This document shows, piece by piece, positions 19,909 through 30,302 of a DNA stretch of 64,000 nucleotides (within the stretch, counting starts at the first letter, position 1; each line of letters starts with the position of its first letter). The stretch lies in the NCBI RefSeq assembly GCF_012927485.1, contig NZ_JABBPC010000036.1:235996-299995 (forward strand), given 5' to 3'. Below the pieces are notes generated by a model. The model ran no database searches and was not told where the DNA came from. It saw nothing but the letters and a program-made list of their open reading frames with translations. Both the position numbers and the translations under genes were made by a program. Origin of the DNA: Polaromonas sp. (GTDB lineage Bacteria > Pseudomonadota > Gammaproteobacteria > Burkholderiales > Burkholderiaceae_C).

Positions 19909-20117
19909 TTTGTAGCCGATGCGGGAGAAAGAGGTACAAGCACCGCAGGTATCGCGGTGGGCAGTGACGCGGGCTGCACGCTGGGCGGTACCCGTATGAA
20001 AAGTGGACCTTTCTGGCCGCAACCGACCAGCGTTACAGCAACCGCCACGACGGCAAAAAGGCTGTGCCTGGAAATAGCAGCCTGGAGCCGATCTAAAATT
20101 TGAAGTAAGAAAACCAT
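19905..20117 (-). CDS. lptM: LptM/YifL-like small lipoprotein
   Basis: Lipobox-type sequence [13 protein letters not shown]; 70 aa from ATG at 20117; overlaps lysA start. Confidence 0.8.
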   Translation of the reverse strand: MVFLLQILDRLQAAISRHSLFAVVAVAVTLVGCGQKGPLFIRVPPSVQPASLPTAIPAVLVPLSPASATK

Positions 20118-20129
20118 GATGGAATTGTA

Positions 20130-20465
20130 ATGACTGACCTTGACTACCAAGACTTGGCGGAGAACGTGCTGAAGGCCATTGAACTCGCCTGTGACCGCAT
20201 TAATGATGAGACCGATGTGGACCTTGACAACCAGCGGACCGGCAGCATGATCACGCTGACCTTCCAGAATCAGAGTCAGATCATTATTAACCTGCAAAAA
20301 CCGCTTCAGGAAATCTGGATGGCGGCCAAAGCGGGCGGATTTCACTACCGATTCGTTGGCAATCAATGGGCGGACACAAAGGACTCGCGCGAGTTTTTTG
20401 CCAACTTATCGATCTACGCCAGCGAACAGGCAGGCCAAGCCCTGGTGTTCAAGGCATCGGCTTGA
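20130..20465 (+). CDS. cyaY: Iron-sulfur cluster assembly protein CyaY (frataxin)
   Basis: [48 protein letters not shown]. Confidence 0.95.
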   Translation: MTDLDYQDLAENVLKAIELACDRINDETDVDLDNQRTGSMITLTFQNQSQIIINLQKPLQEIWMAAKAGGFHYRFVGNQWADTKDSREFFANLSIYASEQAGQALVFKASA

Positions 20466-20497
20466 ATAGCGGGTAGATCGAAAACACCTTGCTTCTC

Positions 20498-20521
20498 GCG
20501 GGGAGCCGGTAATGGCCCCGC
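20498..20521. terminator. Hairpin between convergent cyaY and mrcA
   Basis: GCGGGG (20498-20503) / CCCCGC (20516-20521); no strong T-tract. Confidence 0.4.
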
Positions 20522-20532
20522 TTGGCCCCTGA

Positions 20533-22944
20533 TTAGTTCTTGAAAAGATCCAGTATTCGTTTCTTTTCGTCCGAAGGTGGCAGCACCTGAATGCCGCCAG
20601 CGGGCGGGCCCGCGTTGGCAGACCCCGCATCTTGCTGTGTCCCTACGCTAGTTACCCCGGCGCCCTTGGCATACTCGTTGTAGTACCACTCGCCGCCTAC
20701 ATTCACCACGCCTTCAGGCGGTGGATATTCGGTAACCGGTACCCCTTTGAGGGCGTATTCCATGAAGTTGATCCAGATGGGCAAGCTCAGGCCGCCACCC
20801 GTCTCCCGATCGCCAAGCTTTTTGGGGGTGTCGTACCCCATCCAGACCGCAGCCGCGAGCGTCGGCTGAAAACCCACAAACCAAGTGTCTATCGAGTCGT
20901 TGGTCGTACCGGTTTTTCCGAAAATATCAGGACGCTTGAGCATCGCCTGCGCTTTGGCTGCCGTGCCCGATCGTGCTACTTCTTGTAACAAACTGTCCAT
21001 GATAAAGGCGTTGCGCGGGTCAATACCCCTCGCTGATTCATTCAAAACAGGCGGTTTGGTCTCGAGTAAAACTTTGCCTCGTTGATCGGTAATTTTCGTG
21101 ATCAGATAGGGATTGACCCGAAAGCCCCCGTTCGCAAAGACGGAATATCCCGTGACCATTTGCATCGGCGTGACCGAGCCGGCGCCCAGCGCCATGGTGA
21201 GGTAAGCGGGGTGTTTTTCTGCCTCAAAACCAAAATGTGTGATCCATTCCTGCGCGTACTTGGGACCGATTGCCTGAAGAATACGGATGGAAATCATGTT
21301 CTTTGATTTCTTCAGACCAGTTCGCAAGGTCATAGGGCCCTCGAAATTTCCATCGTAATTTTTGGGCTCCCAAGGTTGGCCGCCCGTAACGCCTGCATCG
21401 AAAAACAAGGGCGCGTCATTCACAACCGTGGCTGGAGTGAAGCCTTTCTCAAGCGCTGCCGAATAGATAAAAGGTTTGAAGCTGGACCCTGGCTGGCGCC
21501 AAGCTTGGGTCACGTGGTTGAATTTGCTCTTCTGAAAATCAAACCCGCCGACCAGCGCGCGGACGGATCCATCCCGCGGATCCAAGGCCACAAAAGCGCC
21601 TTCAACTTCGGGAAGCTGGGTAATTTCCCACGTATTTTTCACGGTTTTCACCACCCGGATCAGGGCGCCACGGCGGATCTTGATGTTGGGTCCGGCTTTG
21701 TCAGCCAAGCCAGACTGCGCGGGCTTCAGGCCTTCGCCTGTGATTGCAACTGTCTCGCTGTTCTGGCGCATCGCAAAAATTCGCTTGGGATTGGCCTCTA
21801 GCACCACGGCAGACATGATGTCGCCGTTGTCGGGGTTGTCGGTCAACGCTTCGTCAATTGCATCCTGCGTCTCTTGAGGGTTGGCTGGAAGGTCGATGAA
21901 TTTTTCAGGTCCTCGGTAAATTTGCCGGCGCTCGTAATCCATGATGCCTTTGCGCAAGGCCTTGTAAGCCACTGCCTGGTCGGTGGCGATCAAGGTCGTG
22001 TAAACATTGAGTCCTCGGGTATAGCTTTCTTCACCGTACTGGTTGTATACCAGCTGGCGCACTGTTTCCGCCACGTATTCGGCATGTATGCGGCCGGTGT
22101 CGGACCCGGTTTTGACATGGAGTTCTTCCTCCTTGGCGGTCTTGGCTTGATCGGCTGTGATGAAGCCGTTTTGTTCCATACGCTCAATGATGTAGAGCTG
22201 GCGGGCGCGGGCCCGGGTGGGGTTGATGATGGGGTTGTAGGCCGAAGGTGCTTTCGGAAGGCCAGCCAGCATGGCCGCTTCCGCAATTGAAATATTCTTG
22301 AGCGGTTTGCCAAAGTAGGCCTCTGAAGCGGCAGCAAAGCCGTAGGCCCGGTTGCCCAGAAAAATCTGATTCATGTAGATCTCAAGAATCTGGTCTTTGG
22401 TCAGTAAATGCTCCAGCTTGAAGGTCAGCAGGATTTCATAAATTTTTCGGGTATAGCTTTTTTCGGCTGACAGGTACACGTTTCGGGCTACCTGCATGGT
22501 GATCGTAGAGGCCCCCTGGCTCTTTGCGCGCCCCAGATTGGCAAAGCCTGCACGTATCACGCCAAGATAGTCCACGCCTCCATGCGAGAAGAAGCGCGCG
22601 TCCTCGATAGCCAGTACAGCGTCTTTCATGACTTGAGGAATATCCTTGATCGGGGTGAAATTCCGACGCTCTTCGCCAAACTCGCCGATCACGACGCCGT
22701 CTGCAGAATAGACACGCAGTGGCAACTTGGGTCGGTAGTCTGATAAATCTGAGATATCTGGCAGATTTGGGTAGGCGACCGATAGGGCAATGGCGATGAA
22801 CAAGAGGAGTCCGGCAATGCCCGCCAGGACCAAACCCGCACTCCATATGGAAAGTTTGATCAACCAGCGCTGCCAGGAAGGGTTTGAAGAGGTCGGCTTC
22901 ACCGGGCGGGGGGTTGGATTTGAAGAGGAGGGCGTAGAGGGCAT
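20533..22944 (-). CDS. mrcA: Penicillin-binding protein 1A
   Basis: EDARFFSHGGVDYLGVIRA, GASTITMQVARNVYLS, QPGSSFKPFIYSAAL, GKTGTTNDSIDTWFVGF. Confidence 0.96.
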   Translation of the reverse strand: MPSTPSSSNPTPRPVKPTSSNPSWQRWLIKLSIWSAGLVLAGIAGLLLFIAIALSVAYPNLPDISDLSDYRPKLPLRVYSADGVVIGEFGEERRNFTPIKDIPQVMKDAVLAIEDARFFSHGGVDYLGVIRAGFANLGRAKSQGASTITMQVARNVYLSAEKSYTRKIYEILLTFKLEHLLTKDQILEIYMNQIFLGNRAYGFAAASEAYFGKPLKNISIAEAAMLAGLPKAPSAYNPIINPTRARARQLYIIERMEQNGFITADQAKTAKEEELHVKTGSDTGRIHAEYVAETVRQLVYNQYGEESYTRGLNVYTTLIATDQAVAYKALRKGIMDYERRQIYRGPEKFIDLPANPQETQDAIDEALTDNPDNGDIMSAVVLEANPKRIFAMRQNSETVAITGEGLKPAQSGLADKAGPNIKIRRGALIRVVKTVKNTWEITQLPEVEGAFVALDPRDGSVRALVGGFDFQKSKFNHVTQAWRQPGSSFKPFIYSAALEKGFTPATVVNDAPLFFDAGVTGGQPWEPKNYDGNFEGPMTLRTGLKKSKNMISIRILQAIGPKYAQEWITHFGFEAEKHPAYLTMALGAGSVTPMQMVTGYSVFANGGFRVNPYLITKITDQRGKVLLETKPPVLNESARGIDPRNAFIMDSLLQEVARSGTAAKAQAMLKRPDIFGKTGTTNDSIDTWFVGFQPTLAAAVWMGYDTPKKLGDRETGGGLSLPIWINFMEYALKGVPVTEYPPPEGVVNVGGEWYYNEYAKGAGVTSVGTQQDAGSANAGPPAGGIQVLPPSDEKKRILDLFKN

Positions 22945-23211
22945 GTAGACAATCGTAAAGTCGCGTGATCATTATAAAAACCCCGGAAACCCGGAGGTAT
23001 CAGGCGCCTTCCAAAACGCCACACTGTTACGTTTACAGACAGTGCTTTGACCTGACTTGCATTGACAGAGGCGTCAAAACCGTCTGCTTTTGACAACGGT
23101 GGCGACCCAGGAAGCAGGAAAAATCCTTACAGCACAAAGAGCTTACTGCTACTATTCAACCGATTTATTAAGTATGCAGGGCTACATATTAGCCGTCATT
23201 TGGGGACCGCC

Positions 23212-24291
23212 TTGATCTCTGTGGGATCGTTATTCAACCGTCAGCAGCCCGCGTTGCTGGGTCTTGACATCAGTTCTTCCGGCGTCAAGCTGGTGGAGTT
23301 GAGCCATGACAGCGCAGGCAATTTGGTGCTGGAGCGATGTGCAATGGAGCCGCTGGAGCCCGGCTGGATCACGGATGGAAATGTCGAAAAATTCGACGAG
23401 GTGGCAGACGCCGTGCGCCGTTTGGTCAAAAAGAGCGGGGCCCGCACCAAGAACGTGGCGATGGCGCTGCCGGCCTCGGCGGTGATTAGCAAAAAAATCA
23501 TTTTGCCGGGTGGCCTGAGTGACGCCGAACTAGAAACTCAGGTCGAGTCTGAGGCCAACCAATATATTCCCTTCTCTCTCGATGAGGTCAGCCTGGATTT
23601 TTGTGTGGTGGGTCCCAGCGCTATGTCCAGCGGCGACGTCGAAGTGCTGATTGCCGCTTCGCGCAAGGAAAAAGTGCAGGACCGACAAGGTCTTGCGGAG
23701 GCTGCCGGGCTTAAACCCGTAATAATGGATGTGGAGTCTTACGCTTCGCGCCTTGCAACCGCACGCCTGATTGCAAATCTGCCTGACAAGGGCGTCGGCG
23801 CCATGATTGCGCTGTTTGAAGTGGGCGCTTTGACCACCAGCATGCAGGTGCTCAGGAATGATGACGTGTTGTACGAGCGCGACCAAGCCTTTGGTGGGGC
23901 GCAACTGACGCAGTTGATTGTTCGCCAGTACGGGTTTTCGCCCGAAGAAGCGGAGGCTAAAAAGCGCAGCGGTGATTTGCCTGAAGATTATGGATTGAGC
24001 GTGTTGAAGCCGTTCGTGGAGAGTCTGGCTCAAGAAATTGGCCGAGCGCTACAGTTCTTTTTCACGAGTACGCCGCATAACAAGATTGATTACGTGATGC
24101 TTGCCGGCGGCTCCTCTGCCTTGGCTGGACTGACCGATTCCGTGACGCAGCAGACCTCATTCGCCTGCTCGCTGATTAATCCTTTTGAAGGCATGGAACT
24201 GGGATCTGGCGTGCGGGAAAAGAAAATGCGGCGTGAGTCGTCGTCGTATTTAACCTCCTGCGGACTGGCTTTGCGGAGGTTTTTGCAGTGA
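23212..24291 (+). CDS. pilM: Type IV pilus assembly protein PilM
   Basis: GLDISSSGVKLVELS, ESEANQYIPFSLDEVSLDF, LAGGSSALAGL. TTG start proposed at 23212 (LISVGSLFNRQQPALLG); ORF opens at 23062. Confidence 0.93.
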   Translation: MISVGSLFNRQQPALLGLDISSSGVKLVELSHDSAGNLVLERCAMEPLEPGWITDGNVEKFDEVADAVRRLVKKSGARTKNVAMALPASAVISKKIILPGGLSDAELETQVESEANQYIPFSLDEVSLDFCVVGPSAMSSGDVEVLIAASRKEKVQDRQGLAEAAGLKPVIMDVESYASRLATARLIANLPDKGVGAMIALFEVGALTTSMQVLRNDDVLYERDQAFGGAQLTQLIVRQYGFSPEEAEAKKRSGDLPEDYGLSVLKPFVESLAQEIGRALQFFFTSTPHNKIDYVMLAGGSSALAGLTDSVTQQTSFACSLINPFEGMELGSGVREKKMRRESSSYLTSCGLALRRFLQ

Positions 24292-24923
24292 TTCTGATCA
24301 ATCTGCTCCCGCACCGGGAAGCTGCGCGCAAGAAGAGGCGGGAAGTATTTCATGCAACGCTTGGTTTAGCTGCACTGGCAGGCGTTCTGATTTGCGGCGC
24401 AGTCTATTCCTGGTACCTGACTGAAATCGAAAGCCAGCAGGGAAAGAATACTTTCCTCAAATCTGAAATTTCCCGCCTGGATGGGCAGATCAAGGACATT
24501 TCAACTTTGCAAGCAGAGATCGCTGGGCTGAGGGCGCGCCAAAATGCGGTGGAAGAATTGCAGGGAAACCGCAATATGCCTGTGCATTTGCTCAACGAAC
24601 TAGTCAAGCAATTGCCCGACGGGGTATATATAAATAGTATGAGGCAGGATAACCAGACTGTCCTGATCACGGGGGTTGCGCAATCCAACGAGCGGGTTTC
24701 CGAACTGTTGCGAAATTTTTCCAATAACAGCCCTTGGTTGACCAAGCCCGAACTGGTTGAAATCACCGCCAGTATTGTTACCCTGAGCCAGCGCGATCAG
24801 CGGCGGGTGTCCAATTTCACCATGCGGGTGGGGCTCAAACGGGCCAGTGATCCAACGCCTGTCAATTCCGCCAACTTAAGTTCAGCGCCAGCGTCTGCCG
24901 CATCTGCGTCATCCAAGACATGA
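24288..24923 (+). CDS. pilN: Type IV pilus assembly protein PilN
   Basis: MILINLLPHREAARKKRREVF; single TM; overlaps pilM stop. Confidence 0.93.
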   Translation: MILINLLPHREAARKKRREVFHATLGLAALAGVLICGAVYSWYLTEIESQQGKNTFLKSEISRLDGQIKDISTLQAEIAGLRARQNAVEELQGNRNMPVHLLNELVKQLPDGVYINSMRQDNQTVLITGVAQSNERVSELLRNFSNNSPWLTKPELVEITASIVTLSQRDQRRVSNFTMRVGLKRASDPTPVNSANLSSAPASAASASSKT

Positions 24924-24945
24924 CGCGGTTTGAATAAGACTGATC

Positions 24946-25620
24946 ATGGTAAAAACTTTAAAACTCCCTATCAATTTCGCCGATATTCAAAGTGATTTGA
25001 AGGCACAGTTCACCGGTCTTGATTGGAAAGATCCGCCTTCATTGCCGGCTTTGCCGCGTTATCTTCTATGCGTTGCGGTCACGCTGGTTGTTGTGGTTGC
25101 GCTCTGGTTTCTTGGGTTGGAATCGTCAGAAAAAGAGTTGACTGCAGAGAAAACAAAAGAAGTTGAACTGAGAGAAGACTATAAAAAGAAGCTTACGCAG
25201 GCGGTTAATCTGGACGCGCTGAAGAAACAGCGAGAACAAGTCCAGCAGTATGTTACCCAGCTCGAAAAACAATTGCCCAGCAAGGCTGAAATGGATGCAC
25301 TGCTTTCTGATATTAACCAAGCCGGTCTGGGCCGCAGCCTGCAGTTCGAGTTGTTTCGACCTGGACAGGTAAGTGTTAAAGAGTATTACGCCGAGTTGCC
25401 GATTACGGTCCGTGTAACCGGCCGTTATCACGATATTGGAGCTTTCGCTGCCGATATTGCCAATCTCTCGCGCATCGTGACCCTGAATAATCTGAGTATT
25501 ACGCCGGTCAAAGATGGCGTCTTGTCCATGGACACCACTGCAAAAACATTTCGATATTTGGACAAAGAAGAAGTCGCTTTGCAGCGTAAGAGCGCTCCCG
25601 GCAATGGAGCTAAAAAATGA
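24946..25620 (+). CDS. pilO: Type IV pilus assembly protein PilO
   Basis: Single TM plus coiled coil; LEKQLPSKAEMDALLSDINQAGL, ELPITVRVTGRYHDIGAFAADIANLSRIVTL. Confidence 0.93.
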   Translation: MVKTLKLPINFADIQSDLKAQFTGLDWKDPPSLPALPRYLLCVAVTLVVVVALWFLGLESSEKELTAEKTKEVELREDYKKKLTQAVNLDALKKQREQVQQYVTQLEKQLPSKAEMDALLSDINQAGLGRSLQFELFRPGQVSVKEYYAELPITVRVTGRYHDIGAFAADIANLSRIVTLNNLSITPVKDGVLSMDTTAKTFRYLDKEEVALQRKSAPGNGAKK

Positions 25621-26168
25621 GACTTTTAAAGTATGCGCTGGCTGGTAGCTTGACGCTGGTCTTATTCGGAATCGTCGGTTGCGGTGCTTCGGGGCAGGAA
25701 GAGTTGCAGCAATGGATGGCGGAACAACGCGATGCAACCAAACCTCGGACGGAACCCCTGCAGGAGCCTACCAAGTTCTCGCCGCAAGTGTATGACCAGG
25801 AGCGTTCAGTCGAGCCTTTTAGCAGCCAGAAACTTGCACAAGCCTTGAAGCGCGACTCCAATCGGGTTACTGCCAACGCCGCTTTGATAACGCCGGAGCT
25901 AAGCCGACGCAAAGAGCCGCTCGAAGCATCCCCGCTGGATGCCATTGTCATGGTGGGCAGCCTGATTAAAGCCGGCCAGCCTGTGGCACTTGTTCGTGTC
26001 GACAACTTGATTTATCAGGTTCGAGCGGGTAATTATCTTGGACAGAACTATGGTCGTATAGACAAGGTGACCGAAACGAGTCTTGCTTTGCGCGAAATTG
26101 TTCAGGACGCTTCTGGTGAATGGATAGAGAGAACAGCGACTTTGCAGCTTATAGAGGGATCAAAATGA
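25617..26168 (+). CDS. pilP: Type IV pilus lipoprotein PilP
   Basis: Lipobox-type FGIVGCGASGQEELQQWM; VDNLIYQVRAGNYLGQNYGRI; between pilO and pilQ. Confidence 0.93.
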   Translation: MRLLKYALAGSLTLVLFGIVGCGASGQEELQQWMAEQRDATKPRTEPLQEPTKFSPQVYDQERSVEPFSSQKLAQALKRDSNRVTANAALITPELSRRKEPLEASPLDAIVMVGSLIKAGQPVALVRVDNLIYQVRAGNYLGQNYGRIDKVTETSLALREIVQDASGEWIERTATLQLIEGSK

Positions 26169-28312
26169 ACAAGCAGACATGGACATTAGGGGCGAAGGCG
26201 ACGCGAGGTAGTCTGCTGAGTTTGGTTGGACGTGTGTTGCTCTCTGTTGCACTCAGCGTGATATTGTTCGCGCACACTCCGCCACTTGAGGCGCAAACGC
26301 ACAATGCGATCCAGGCTGTTTCTGGCTCGGTTCAGGGAAGTTCGGAAATTATTCGAATCGATTTTGCCGAACCCTTGGCGACTGCGCCTACCGGGTTTAG
26401 TATCCAGACTCCTGCGCGCATTGCTCTTGATTTTCCCGGCGTTAGTAATTCAATGGGTCGTTCCGCTGTTGATTTGAACCTTGGAAATTTGCGTTCGGTG
26501 AATGTAGTTCAAGCAGGTGAGCGAACCCGAGTGGTGCTCAGCCTCAAGGCGTCTACTCCGTACAAAGCTGAGATTCAAGGCAAGACGCTGCTAATTATCT
26601 TGGACTCTCCCACCATTGCAGTACCTTCTGCTGCAACTACGCCGATTTTTGCCGAGAGCCGCAACCGCGACACCCTTCCGCTCAAAGACATTGACTTCCG
26701 CCGGGGGACAGACAATTCAGGACGAATTGTGGTCGGACTGGCCAATAATGAGGTTGGCGTTGACATTCGCCAACAAGGCCAAACATTAGTGGTCGAATTT
26801 CTGAAAACTGCGTTGCCCGAGGGATTACGACGTCGCCTGGATGTTACTGATTTCGGGACGCCTGTCCAAACAGTCACTACTTTCCAAGTCGGCGACAAGG
26901 TGCGCATGGTCATCGAGCCTAAAGGTTTGTGGGAACACAGCGCGTATCAAAGTGATAACCAATTTGTTTTGGAAGTGCGTCCACAAAAAGTCGATTCGGA
27001 AAAACTGACTCAAGGTGTGGGTTATAACGGGGAAAAACTGTCGCTCAATTTTCAGAATATTGAAATTCGTTCTCTTTTACAAGTTATTGCGGATTTTACA
27101 AACTTCAATATTGTGACTTCAGATACGGTTGCCGGTGCCGTAACCCTGCGTTTGAAGGATGTCCCCTGGGACCAGGCACTGGATATTATCTTGCAGGCCA
27201 AGGGCTTGGGAATGCGCAAGGTAGGCAATGTGTTGTTAATAGCGCCCAAGGATGAACTGGCAGCTAAAGACAAGCTCGATTTAGAATCTAGAAATGCCAT
27301 TCAGAGCCTGGAGCAAGTGCGGACGCAGGACTTTAAGCTGAACTATGCCAAGGCTTCGGATGTCGCTGCCGGACTGTTGGGCACGGGGGGAGCAGGCACC
27401 ACCAAAATATTATCACCTCGCGGCAGCGTTATATCGGAGTCACGTACCAACCAGTTATTTGTCACAGATATTCCGACCAAGCTGGAGCAAGTTCAAAGTT
27501 TGATTGCGAAGTTGGATATTCCCGTACGTCAGGTTTTGATTGAGTCGCGTATTGTCGAAGCGTCAGACTCTTTCGGAAAATCGCTCGGGGTCCGGCTGGG
27601 CGGCCGACCTTTCAATACGACCAGCAACGTTATGGTTGGCAGCACTTACATTGCACCCAGCGTTCCAACGGGAACAGCGCCTAAACTCGGGCTTAATATA
27701 GGCACCTATGCAGGAGACTTTGTCAATCTGCCAACGGCGGGACAAAGCGGTTTTCCAGCAGCCACCTTCGCAGTGTCACTTTTCAACTCGTCATTGACAC
27801 GCCTTTTGAACCTTGAAATCTCCGCGATGGAGGCAGATGGTCAAGGCAAGATTGTTTCAAGCCCCAGGATTGTGACCGCCGACCAAGTGAAAGCGGTGAT
27901 CGAGCAGGGCACAGAGTTGCCCTACCAGCAGTCGACTTCCAGCGGCGCTACGTCGGTATCTTTTCGGAAAGCTAACCTGAAGCTTGAAGTGACACCTCAG
28001 ATTACGCCGGAAGGAAATGTTATTTTGAATGTTGATGTTACCAAGGATAGCGTGGGGCAAGCTACTACTGCCGGGTTCGCCATCAACACCAAACACATAC
28101 AAACGCAGGTTCTTGTGGATAACGGAGGCACGGTGGTGATCGGCGGAATTTTTGAACAAACAGATCGAGTAGATGAAGCCAAGGTACCGTTTCTGGGCGA
28201 TCTGCCGGGAGTCGGTATTTTGTTTAAAACAAAAACCCGCACGGCCAACAAGTCTGAACTGCTGGTGTTCATTACGCCGAAAGTACTCGCCGGCGGAGCA
28301 ACGCCGCGATAG
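26165..28312 (+). CDS. pilQ: Type IV pilus secretin PilQ
   Basis: AMIN-like N-terminus, secretin domain VLIESRIVEASDSFGKSLGVRLGG, TVVIGGIFEQ, KSELLVFITPKVL; start set at MNKQTW. Confidence 0.95.
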   Translation: MNKQTWTLGAKATRGSLLSLVGRVLLSVALSVILFAHTPPLEAQTHNAIQAVSGSVQGSSEIIRIDFAEPLATAPTGFSIQTPARIALDFPGVSNSMGRSAVDLNLGNLRSVNVVQAGERTRVVLSLKASTPYKAEIQGKTLLIILDSPTIAVPSAATTPIFAESRNRDTLPLKDIDFRRGTDNSGRIVVGLANNEVGVDIRQQGQTLVVEFLKTALPEGLRRRLDVTDFGTPVQTVTTFQVGDKVRMVIEPKGLWEHSAYQSDNQFVLEVRPQKVDSEKLTQGVGYNGEKLSLNFQNIEIRSLLQVIADFTNFNIVTSDTVAGAVTLRLKDVPWDQALDIILQAKGLGMRKVGNVLLIAPKDELAAKDKLDLESRNAIQSLEQVRTQDFKLNYAKASDVAAGLLGTGGAGTTKILSPRGSVISESRTNQLFVTDIPTKLEQVQSLIAKLDIPVRQVLIESRIVEASDSFGKSLGVRLGGRPFNTTSNVMVGSTYIAPSVPTGTAPKLGLNIGTYAGDFVNLPTAGQSGFPAATFAVSLFNSSLTRLLNLEISAMEADGQGKIVSSPRIVTADQVKAVIEQGTELPYQQSTSSGATSVSFRKANLKLEVTPQITPEGNVILNVDVTKDSVGQATTAGFAINTKHIQTQVLVDNGGTVVIGGIFEQTDRVDEAKVPFLGDLPGVGILFKTKTRTANKSELLVFITPKVLAGGATPR

Positions 28313-28395
28313 TTCGAGTCATGTAAATTAATAGCGGGATCGCCCCTCGGTGAGGATTTTGATGTGGTGCTGTAGCCGGCAGATCTTCCGGTCCG

Positions 28396-29007
28396 GTGCC
28401 ACAGCGCCCTACTTCAGGAAATCTTTGCTTCGTGCAGGTACTAACGTTAGCGGCACATCCTATCCAAGTGAATCCAAGCTTCTTGAAAATTTCATGCGTG
28501 GGTCTTCCGGGTTCTGGAAAGTCGACGGTTGGCAGGCACCTTGCCAAAAGGTTGGGTTTGGAGTTCATCGACTCGGACCACGTGATAGAACAGCGTACGG
28601 GATGCTCCGTTCGCGTTTTTTTCCAACGTGAAGGCGAGGCTTCTTTTCGTGATCTTGAACAATTGGTCATTGATGAGTTGACCCAAGGCCTTCCATGTGT
28701 TCTTTCGAGCGGTGGGGGCGCTGTTTTGCGGCTCGCGAACCGCGAGCGTCTTCGGCAGCGTACGCACGTCATTTACCTTCACTCTTTGCCGGAAGAGATT
28801 TTTCGCCGGTTGCGACATGACCAGAGCCGACCCTTGCTTCAGGTGCCAGATCCGCTCGCCAGGCTTCGTGATCTTTACCACGCACGCGACCCGCTCTACC
28901 GCGAGACCGCTCATTTCGTGATTGAAACCGGTCGACCATCGGTTGCAACCCTGGTCAACATGATCGTCATGCAACTCGAACTGGCTGGCGTCATTCGGGC
29001 ACCATAG
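28396..29007 (+). CDS. aroK: Shikimate kinase
   Basis: CVGLPGSGKSTVGRHLAKRLGLEFIDSD, FFQREGEASFRDLE, LSSGGGAVLR, RPLL. True start may be GTG at 28468 (VNPSFLKISCVG). Confidence 0.93.
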   Translation: MPQRPTSGNLCFVQVLTLAAHPIQVNPSFLKISCVGLPGSGKSTVGRHLAKRLGLEFIDSDHVIEQRTGCSVRVFFQREGEASFRDLEQLVIDELTQGLPCVLSSGGGAVLRLANRERLRQRTHVIYLHSLPEEIFRRLRHDQSRPLLQVPDPLARLRDLYHARDPLYRETAHFVIETGRPSVATLVNMIVMQLELAGVIRAP

Positions 29008-29094
29008 CGTGCGCCACATCGCAGTGGCGGACGGCCTACTGCAACAAAACCGGACAGGTAAAAAAAACTGACGAGTGCCTCTACACTTGCCGTT

Positions 29095-30210
29095 ATGCAA
29101 GCAAATTCTTCTTCCGAAGCGGTCCAGGTACACATCAGTCTGGCTGAACGTAGCTATCCAATTTTGATTGGTTCCAAGCTGCTTGGTTGCGCGCTCACCT
29201 ACGAAAACCTGCCTGCCGCCGCGACAGCTCTGGTGGTGTCCAACACGACCGTAGCTCCGCTGTATGCGGAGCCGCTGATGCAAGCGCTGCAGGCGCGTTA
29301 TGGCCGGGTGTTGCTGGTCACGTTGCCGGATGGGGAGATTTACAAGGACTGGGCCACCCTTCAGTTGATCTTTGACGCTTTGTTGGAAAGCGGTTGTGAC
29401 CGCAAAACCGTACTTTTTGCATTAGGCGGTGGTGTCGTCGGCGATATGACGGGTTTTGCTGCAGCAAGTTACATGCGTGGCGTGCCATTTGTGCAGATAC
29501 CCACGACGCTTCTGGCTCAAGTGGACTCATCCGTAGGCGGCAAAACGGGTATCAACCATCCGTTGGGGAAAAACATGATCGGAGCGTTTTACCAGCCTCT
29601 CTTGGTGGTGTGTGACCTTGATGTGTTGACGACGCTGCCGCCCCGTGAACTGAGTGCCGGCTTGGCAGAGGTGATTAAATATGGGCCGATCGCCGATATG
29701 CTGTTTTTCGAATGGATCGAAGCCCACCTTGATGCGCTGCTGGCGAAAGAGCCGACCGCACTCTCGCACGCCATACAACGCAGTTGTGAGATCAAAGCCC
29801 GGGTAGTGAGTCAGGATGAGCGCGAGTCTGGCTTGCGGGCGATTTTGAATTTTGGCCATACCTTTGGGCACGCGATCGAATCTGGCATGGGGTATGGAAA
29901 TTGGCTGCACGGCGAAGGCGTGGGCTGCGGCATGGTGATGGCGGCGCACCTGTCGCAGCAATTGGGTTTGGTTGATAGCCGGTTTGTCGAGCGCTTAACC
30001 AGCCTTATCCGGCGAGCCGGGTTGCCGGTGAAGGGACCGGTACTTTCGACGACTGACAATGCCGGTCGCTACCTCGAACTCATGCGCATCGATAAAAAAT
30101 CCGAGGCGGGAGAGATTCGGTTTGTGCTGATTGAGGGACCTGGTAAGGCTTCAGTGCGCACTGCGCCCGATGCGCTGGTGCGCAAAGTGATCGACGCATG
30201 CTGTGCGTAG
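29095..30210 (+). CDS. aroB: 3-dehydroquinate synthase
   Basis: [60 protein letters not shown]. Confidence 0.97.
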   Translation: MQANSSSEAVQVHISLAERSYPILIGSKLLGCALTYENLPAAATALVVSNTTVAPLYAEPLMQALQARYGRVLLVTLPDGEIYKDWATLQLIFDALLESGCDRKTVLFALGGGVVGDMTGFAAASYMRGVPFVQIPTTLLAQVDSSVGGKTGINHPLGKNMIGAFYQPLLVVCDLDVLTTLPPRELSAGLAEVIKYGPIADMLFFEWIEAHLDALLAKEPTALSHAIQRSCEIKARVVSQDERESGLRAILNFGHTFGHAIESGMGYGNWLHGEGVGCGMVMAAHLSQQLGLVDSRFVERLTSLIRRAGLPVKGPVLSTTDNAGRYLELMRIDKKSEAGEIRFVLIEGPGKASVRTAPDALVRKVIDACCA

Positions 30211-30302
30211 TCAACGGTCCGAATTCCCATCAACGCGCGATTGAAACATTAGCTAATTGTGGACACGGCGATGGGACTGCAGTTGTTTTTCGTATTTAAT
30301 TT

